A DNA stretch of 64,000 nucleotides, from NCBI RefSeq assembly GCF_000014225.1, contig NC_008228.1:5123006-5187005 (forward strand). Reading direction: 5' to 3'. The DNA comes from Paraglaciecola sp. T6c (GTDB lineage Bacteria > Pseudomonadota > Gammaproteobacteria > Enterobacterales > Alteromonadaceae). The notes beneath the pieces were generated by a model. The model searched no databases, was not told where the DNA came from, and saw only the letters and a list, made by a program, of their open reading frames with translations. Within the stretch, counting starts at the first letter, position 1. Every line of letters starts with the position of its first letter. Shown here piece by piece: positions 59,140 through 64,000 of the stretch. The translations under genes and the position numbers were made by a program.

Positions 59140-60522
59140 TTATTTACCTATGCAGAAAGATGAGAATATCTTGCCTAGCAAGTCATCAGAACTGAATTCA
59201 CCGGTTATTTCACTCAAATATGCTTGGGCTAGGCGCAGTTCTTCAGCTAACAACTCACCCGCTAGGTTGTCTTCTAATTGCTGCTTACCTAATAATAAAT
59301 GCTCTTCTGCTCGCTCAATAGCATCAATATGGCGCCGCCTTGCGATGAATTGACCTTCATTTGATGAATGAAAACCCATGCATTCCTTAAGGTGCTCTGC
59401 CAGTACCTCTATGCCTTGTTTGTGACTCGCTGAGAGTTGGAAAACCGGATAGTCATCGTATTGTACCTTCCCAACATTTTCACCAGAGAGATCCGCTTTG
59501 TTACGAATAACGGTTAGCCCCATATTTTTCGGTAAGCGGCGCATAAATTCTGGCCAAATTTTATATGGGTCGTTTTCATGGGTTTCGGTACTGTCTAACA
59601 TGAACAAAACACGATCTGCTTGCTCAATTTCCTGCCAAGCGCGTTCAATGCCAATGCGTTCTACTTCATCTGAGCTGTCTCTAAGGCCAGCAGTGTCGAT
59701 AATATGCAGTGGCATGCCATCAATGTGGATGTGCTCTTTCAACACGTCACGTGTGGTGCCTGCTATTGCGGTAACAATTGCTGCGTCACGCCCCGCTAAA
59801 GCATTCAATAAACTCGATTTGCCTGCATTGGGTCGACCAGCAATAACAACGCGCATACCTTCTCGCAGCAAACTGCCTTGTCGGGCTTGGCTTTTTACTG
59901 AGCTTAATTGTTTCGTTATTGCCTTAAGGTCATTTTGTACTTTGCCGTCACTAAGAAAGTCGATTTCTTCGTCAGGGAAATCAATTGCTGCTTCAACGTA
60001 TATACGCAAATGCGTTAGCAACTCAACAAGCGAGTTAATTTGTGTTGAAAATTCGCCCTGTAAAGAACGTAGAGCCCCTCGAGCGGCTTGCTCTGAACTG
60101 GCATCAATTAAATCCGCTATGGCTTCAGCTTGGGCTAAATCTAGTTTGTCGTTTAAATAGGCGCGTTCACTAAATTCACCTGGCCTTGCTAAACGCACAT
60201 TAGGAACATGTAGAGTTGCTTTGATGAGCATATCCAAAACAACTTGGCCACCATGGCCTTGTAGTTCTAAAACATCCTCGCCAGTAAAGGAGTGGGGCGC
60301 TTTAAAGAATAACGCTATACCTTGGTCAAGCGGTTCGCCGGTATTGGACTTAAATGGTACGTATTGGGCATTACGAATGAGTGGTACATGCCCAATTATT
60401 TGCTCGGCGACTTTTGCTGCTAGCGAGCCTGATACGCGCACTATTCCAACCCCGCCACGCCCACTTGCGGTTGCTTGGGCGACGATGGTGTCTTGGTCTG
60501 GAGTATTTTGCTCAACTGTCAC
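59140..60522 (-). CDS. mnmE: tRNA modification GTPase MnmE (TrmE)
   Basis: A 460-aa potassium-dependent GTPase, partner of MnmG in U34 modification. It has the N-terminal tetrahydrofolate-binding domain ([22 protein letters not shown]), G1 [15 protein letters not shown]2/G3 [11 protein letters not shown] and DTAGLRDS, G4 RNKADL, and the conserved C-terminal CIGK with its Cys. It lies eight bases after the yajQ-like gene. Confidence 0.97.
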   Translation of the reverse strand: MTVEQNTPDQDTIVAQATASGRGGVGIVRVSGSLAAKVAEQIIGHVPLIRNAQYVPFKSNTGEPLDQGIALFFKAPHSFTGEDVLELQGHGGQVVLDMLIKATLHVPNVRLARPGEFSERAYLNDKLDLAQAEAIADLIDASSEQAARGALRSLQGEFSTQINSLVELLTHLRIYVEAAIDFPDEEIDFLSDGKVQNDLKAITKQLSSVKSQARQGSLLREGMRVVIAGRPNAGKSSLLNALAGRDAAIVTAIAGTTRDVLKEHIHIDGMPLHIIDTAGLRDSSDEVERIGIERAWQEIEQADRVLFMLDSTETHENDPYKIWPEFMRRLPKNMGLTVIRNKADLSGENVGKVQYDDYPVFQLSASHKQGIEVLAEHLKECMGFHSSNEGQFIARRRHIDAIERAEEHLLLGKQQLEDNLAGELLAEELRLAQAYLSEITGEFSSDDLLGKIFSSFCIGK

Positions 60523-60530
60523 GGTATTGC

Positions 60531-61013
60531 CTAATCTCGAAAATTGGTAAATTGTAAGGGTTGCTCTAGGTCACTGCTTTTCGCTAACGCCATGACTTGC
60601 TGTAAATCATCACGTTTTTTACCCGTGACACGCACTTGATCGCCCTGTATCGAAGCTTGCACTTTAATCTTGGCGTCTTTTATCATCTTGATCAGCTTTT
60701 TGGCCACAGGCTGTTCAATGCCTTCTTTAAACGCGATAGCCTGTTTGTATATCTTACCTATGTGCTGAACGTCTTTTTCTTCAAAGGCTGCTGTATCTAC
60801 GCCGCGTTTTACACAAGTGCCGCGCAAGATATCGAGCATTTGTTTTAACTGAAAATCACTATCACAAGACATAGTAACGATGTTTTCTTTAAGCTCGAAA
60901 CTGGCTTCTACGCCACGAAAGTCAAAACGGGTGGAAAGCTCGCGGTTAGCGTTTTCGACGGCGTTTCTCACTTCTTCTAATTTAATTTCTGACACAATAT
61001 CAAATGAGGGCAT
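60531..61013 (-). CDS. yajQ: YajQ-family nucleotide-binding protein
   Basis: A 160-aa UPF0234 protein. It begins [40 protein letters not shown] (in pieces) and ends [15 protein letters not shown], both family hallmarks. Members bind cyclic-di-GMP in Xanthomonas and act with regulators, and E. coli YajQ binds RNA. It sits between the yidC terminator and mnmE, and is probably co-transcribed with mnmE. Confidence 0.95.
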   Translation of the reverse strand: MPSFDIVSEIKLEEVRNAVENANRELSTRFDFRGVEASFELKENIVTMSCDSDFQLKQMLDILRGTCVKRGVDTAAFEEKDVQHIGKIYKQAIAFKEGIEQPVAKKLIKMIKDAKIKVQASIQGDQVRVTGKKRDDLQQVMALAKSSDLEQPLQFTNFRD

Positions 61014-61064
61014 GTTGATTTCCTATTGATTAAATGAACACATTGTAATGCTAGGTGTGAATAT

Positions 61065-61100
61065 AAAAAAGCCCGCCTACATAGTTGTGTAAGGCGGGCT
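61065..61100 (-). terminator. Rho-independent terminator of yidC
   Basis: A 9-bp stem AGGCGGGCT/AGCCCGCCT (61092-61100 with 61070-61078) reads on the minus strand into six T residues. It lies 24 bases past the yidC stop. Confidence 0.9.
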
Positions 61101-61123
61101 ATTTGCTTATAGAGAGTGGCGAC

Positions 61124-62755
61124 TTACTTGGTTTTTAAACCGCGCTTCTCCATTGATGCATAAATGATTTTCGCCTGTATAAGGGTAATGATGTTACTGA
61201 TTAACCAATATAGCACTAGACCTGCTGGGAATATAAAGAAGAACAAACTCATAGCCACAGGCATAAATTGCATTATTTTCTGCTGCATTGGGTCTGTCAT
61301 CGTCATAGGTTGCAGCTTCTGTAGAAGGTACATACTAAGGCCAGTTAATATCGGTAGGACAAAGTAAGGGTCTTTAACAGACAAATCAGTGATCCAGAAA
61401 ATGAAGTTAGCGTGACGTAATTCAACACTTTCTAACAACACCCAATACAAGGCTAAAAAGATAGGCATTTGTAAAAGAAGAGGGAAGCAACCACCCATAG
61501 GGTTTACCTTGTCTTTCTTGTACATTTCCATCATGGCTTGCTGCATCTTCTGCTTGTCGTCGCCATAACGTTCTTTCAACGCGTCCATTTTGGGTTTCAA
61601 GGCACGCATTTTCGCCATCGATTCATACTGTGCTTTCGTTAGTGGGTACATAGCACCTTTAACGACGATAGTGATGAGGATGATAGAGAAACCCCAGTTA
61701 CCAATTAAGCTGTGAATAAACTGCAAGAAGGCGAAGAGATATTTAGAAATCCACCACAGAAATCCGTAATCAACCGTTAAATCTAAGCCGCGCGCGATTT
61801 TTTCTAAGGTATCTTGGTCTTTAGGACCAAGGTAAAGTGAGCTTTGAATATCAACGCTTTGACCTGGCTCTATATCTACAGATTGACCAATAAAACCGAT
61901 AATCGCATTACCGTTCTGGGTCATTTTACTGTAGAGGCTATTAGTTTGGTCCTGTGGTGGTACCCACGCTGAAACAAAATAATGCTCAATCATTGCTGTC
62001 CAACCAGCAGGAGTAACTTGATTCAGGTTTTTGTCTTGCATGTCATCAAAGGAGTACTTCTCGTAACGCTCGTCTTCAGTGGAGAATGCGCCACCGCGAT
62101 AAGTTGGCATAAACATGCTGCCGCCTTGATCCGCTGTACTTTGCTTTAACTGTCCGAACTGTTTAACACTTTTTACATCTGAAGAGGTATTCTCAACGTG
62201 ATAATTTACTTTCACTTCGTGACTGTTTTTACTGAATATAAATTCTTTAGTCACGAGTAAACCGGATTTAGCTGTATACGTTAGAGGGACTGTCAGCGAG
62301 TCACCTTCCATAACGAAACTATCTTGGCTTACAGAATAAGTAGGTCGTGAGCCTTTATCTATTCCATTGGTACCGACCAATCCACTTTGAGCCACAAAAA
62401 TCGTTGGGCCGCTTGGGCGAAGTAAGCTATACGTACCCTGTGAACCTTGTTCAAGTGGGTATTTAAGCAAGTTTGCTGAAATAACATCACCACCTACGGT
62501 ATTGATGCTTAGTTGTAACGTGTCGGTAGTCACAGATATGACCTTACCAACTACGCTTTGAGTTGGTAGCGCACTTTTATTCGTTGGCGTAGCAATAGGT
62601 ACATCGCCATTACTATTTGGGGCATCGCTCCCCGTTGTTTGTTGACTTTCTACTGGCTGGGCAGGTTGAGGACCATAATCCACTTGCCATTGTTGCCATA
62701 AAAGAAAGCTGACCATGGCAAGGCCAATTAATAAAAAGCTGCGTTGGGATTCCAT
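61124..62755 (-). CDS. yidC: Membrane protein insertase YidC
   Basis: A 543-aa inner-membrane insertase. It has an N-terminal anchor (SFLLIGLAMVSFLLWQQW), a large periplasmic beta domain, and the conserved five-helix core with LHSLIGNWGFSIILITIVVKGAMYPLTKAQYESMAKMRALKPK (in pieces), NPMGGCFPLLLQMPIFLALYW and the terminal basic KRGLKTK. The conserved core Arg lies in LQPMTM-adjacent helices. E. coli YidC is 548 aa. It follows yidD by about 110 bases. Confidence 0.96.
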   Translation of the reverse strand: MESQRSFLLIGLAMVSFLLWQQWQVDYGPQPAQPVESQQTTGSDAPNSNGDVPIATPTNKSALPTQSVVGKVISVTTDTLQLSINTVGGDVISANLLKYPLEQGSQGTYSLLRPSGPTIFVAQSGLVGTNGIDKGSRPTYSVSQDSFVMEGDSLTVPLTYTAKSGLLVTKEFIFSKNSHEVKVNYHVENTSSDVKSVKQFGQLKQSTADQGGSMFMPTYRGGAFSTEDERYEKYSFDDMQDKNLNQVTPAGWTAMIEHYFVSAWVPPQDQTNSLYSKMTQNGNAIIGFIGQSVDIEPGQSVDIQSSLYLGPKDQDTLEKIARGLDLTVDYGFLWWISKYLFAFLQFIHSLIGNWGFSIILITIVVKGAMYPLTKAQYESMAKMRALKPKMDALKERYGDDKQKMQQAMMEMYKKDKVNPMGGCFPLLLQMPIFLALYWVLLESVELRHANFIFWITDLSVKDPYFVLPILTGLSMYLLQKLQPMTMTDPMQQKIMQFMPVAMSLFFFIFPAGLVLYWLISNIITLIQAKIIYASMEKRGLKTK

Positions 62756-62866
62756 AAAATACTCTATATTAACTACATTATTAATTTAAGCCGTTTTGCC
62801 TAGGCGACGACCTTCATTCGATTATAAATTTGCCCGTAATCTCTATACGGGGCAAATTCAAATATT

Positions 62867-63121
62867 TTAGTGCTTGTTTTGCTTCTTCTTGTCGGGCACC
62901 AGATCGATTCCACCAGAATGCAGCGGATGGCATTTTAGTATGCGTTTGATACTTAACCAACCACCAATTATGATTCCGTGTTGTTTTATTGCTTCAATTG
63001 CATAGTAAGAACAAGTTGGATGAAATCGACAGTTTTGCCCCAGCATGGGTGAAAGCCATAGCTGGTATAGTCTAATCAAACCTATTGGGATTTTTCGCAG
63101 CGCTTGGCTAACTTTTTCCAT
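62867..63121 (-). CDS. yidD: Membrane protein insertion efficiency factor YidD
   Basis: An 84-aa inner-membrane-associated protein. It has the family core [37 protein letters not shown] (in pieces), with the conserved CRFHPTCS Cys pair. Its ATG lies inside rnpA, giving a 40-base overlap, as is common in this locus. Confidence 0.95.
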   Translation of the reverse strand: MEKVSQALRKIPIGLIRLYQLWLSPMLGQNCRFHPTCSYYAIEAIKQHGIIIGGWLSIKRILKCHPLHSGGIDLVPDKKKQNKH

Positions 63122-63444
63122 AACTTACTTAAAACTAGGAATAGTTCCTGATTCGAGAGCTTATCAAGCCCACTTTTACCAACCACTACTATATCAATGT
63201 TAGGTAAGCTTTGCTGATGATTGCGAAAACTTTCACGCACAATGCGTTTAATACGATTGCGATCGTGTGCTTTTTTGACACGTTTTTTAGCGACAGTTAT
63301 TCCTAGTCTGGGATTAGGACTATCATTGTGACGAGCAAGTAATGTTAAGTTTGGGGATACGGCAGGAGTGGCATTTTTGAAAACAAATTCAAAGTGGGTG
63401 GGAGTTAAAAGTCTCAACTCCCGAGAAAATGAATTTTCACCCAC
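63082..63444 (-). CDS. rnpA: Ribonuclease P protein component
   Basis: A 120-aa basic protein that helps the RNase P RNA process tRNA 5' ends. It has the RNR motif [29 protein letters not shown] (in pieces), diagnostic of RnpA. It is nine bases after the rpmH stop and overlaps yidD by 40 bases. Confidence 0.97.
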   Translation of the reverse strand: MGENSFSRELRLLTPTHFEFVFKNATPAVSPNLTLLARHNDSPNPRLGITVAKKRVKKAHDRNRIKRIVRESFRNHQQSLPNIDIVVVGKSGLDKLSNQELFLVLSKLWKKLAKRCEKSQ

Positions 63445-63453
63445 TTTAAATGA

Positions 63454-63588
63454 TTAAGCTGTTAAACGAGCACGGCCTTTAGCACGACGATTGGCAATAA
63501 CCTTGCGGCCATTTTTAGTCGCCATACGGGCACGAAAACCGTGTGAACGCTTACGCTTTAAGTTACTTGGTTGAAAAGTTCTTTTCAT
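63454..63588 (-). CDS. rpmH: Ribosomal protein L34
   Basis: A 44-aa very basic ribosomal protein, read directly from the minus strand: it starts [20 protein letters not shown] and ends GRARLTA, the universal L34 sequence. AGGT precedes the ATG. It heads rpmH-rnpA-yidD-yidC and is divergent from the expected dnaA gene. Confidence 0.98.
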   Translation of the reverse strand: MKRTFQPSNLKRKRSHGFRARMATKNGRKVIANRRAKGRARLTA

Positions 63589-63652
63589 GACCTAGTTCCG
63601 CTACATAAGGTTAAAAACAAATGAACACTTGCATGCTCAAAAAGGACGCTGA

Positions 63653-63681
63653 ATTCTAGAGATCCGCCTAACGTTTGTCAA
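63653..63681 (-). promoter_or_regulatory. Sigma-70 promoter of rpmH
   Basis: On the minus strand a perfect -35 TTGACA (63676-63681) and a near-perfect -10 TAGAAT (63653-63658) are separated by 17 bases, about 65 bases before the rpmH start. Confidence 0.85.
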
Positions 63682-63763
63682 TGAGTTATCGAGATCATTG
63701 TGTAATTAATGATCATCTAGCGTTTTTGATGGTCTTTGGGTAACTCGTCTATGCGTAGCTATT

Positions 63764-63772
63764 TTATCCACA
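63764..63772 (+). promoter_or_regulatory. DnaA box upstream of dnaA
   Basis: TTATCCACA, a perfect consensus box in the rpmH-dnaA intergenic region, where it would allow DnaA autoregulation. Confidence 0.85.
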
Positions 63773-63940
63773 GTTATTATTATTATTTGGGTTTGGGAGT
63801 GTTTTCTGGCTCGATTTTTGATTATATATTTAACTGTTCTGACTTTTGCAATGCGAGCCTGAAATAATAATATATATATAAAACAAAATCTTATTGTTTT
63901 TTTAAAGAATATTTAAGCGATGCTGAAAAGGTTATTTTAC

Positions 63941-63949
63941 TTATGCACA
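63941..63949 (+). promoter_or_regulatory. Second DnaA box upstream of dnaA
   Basis: TTATGCACA matches TTATNCACA. It lies 169 bases to the right of the first box. Confidence 0.75.
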
Positions 63950-64000
63950 GTTTAGAGTGATAATTAACACCTGTTTTGCAAAGAATGCTGAATAATTAAT

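Larger units (their letters stand above)
63682..64000. other. Upstream region of the expected dnaA gene
   Basis: An AT-rich region to the window edge, with no reading frame. It contains two DnaA boxes (listed separately) and runs such as TATATATATA. By conserved order dnaA should start just beyond the window on the plus strand. Confidence 0.7.

Overview
The window reads as a piece of a gammaproteobacterial chromosome, most likely a marine member of the Alteromonadales (Paraglaciecola/Glaciecola/Alteromonas-like). This is inferred from protein character, moderate GC, the TonB receptor/SapC/tryptophan-halogenase cluster, and the gene order mnmG-oriC-mioC, atp operon and rpmH-rnpA-yidD-yidC. No tRNA, rRNA, CRISPR array, insertion sequence or prophage was seen.

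Layout. 1-7.4 kb: the 3' end of ilvC with its terminator, a small orphan gene, an OmpA-family lipoprotein, a Bcr/CflA-type exporter, a coupled three-gene operon (DMT transporter, beta carbonic anhydrase, histidine phosphatase) and an M20 peptidase. 7.4-16 kb: an unrecognised multi-pass membrane protein, an IalB-like secreted protein, a nidogen-domain surface protein with a PEP-CTERM-like tail, a type II NADH dehydrogenase and proBA. 16-31 kb: a secreted M1 peptidase with a partner gene, an AI-2E family permease, a 40-residue membrane protein behind a perfect FNR box, a sterol-desaturase-like enzyme, a DUF3014/DUF1285 pair, a secreted amidohydrolase and an exported methyltransferase-like protein, a Fur-box operon of two small proteins, rph-pyrE-tusA, yicC and a decayed LysR gene. 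31-44 kb: an HD-GYP phosphodiesterase, a nutrient-uptake cluster (TonB receptor, SapC family, JmjC-like cupin, tryptophan halogenase family, DUF6445), an alkyltransferase-like repair protein, a DTW tRNA-modification enzyme and a large hybrid histidine kinase.

44-64 kb is the origin region. The complete atpIBEFHAGDC operon, parAB, rsmG and mnmG lie on the minus strand. A gap of about 1.05 kb beyond mnmG holds oriC: 17 GATC sites in about 400 bases, an AT-rich unwinding region on the mnmG side, and DnaA boxes. On the far side are dnaC-like and dnaT-like helicase-loader genes joined to mioC, then mnmE, yajQ, yidC, yidD, rnpA and rpmH. The window ends in the upstream region of what should be dnaA, with two further DnaA boxes. 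Two parS-like palindromes, at 30.4 and 44.4 kb, lie within about 26 kb of oriC and fit the chromosomal ParAB system encoded here.

The most interesting points are the placement of the DnaT/DnaC loader operon directly beside oriC, the two parS-like sites (one overlapping the atp terminator), the FNR-box micro-membrane protein, the Fur-box Cys/His-rich microprotein, and the receptor/SapC/halogenase cluster.
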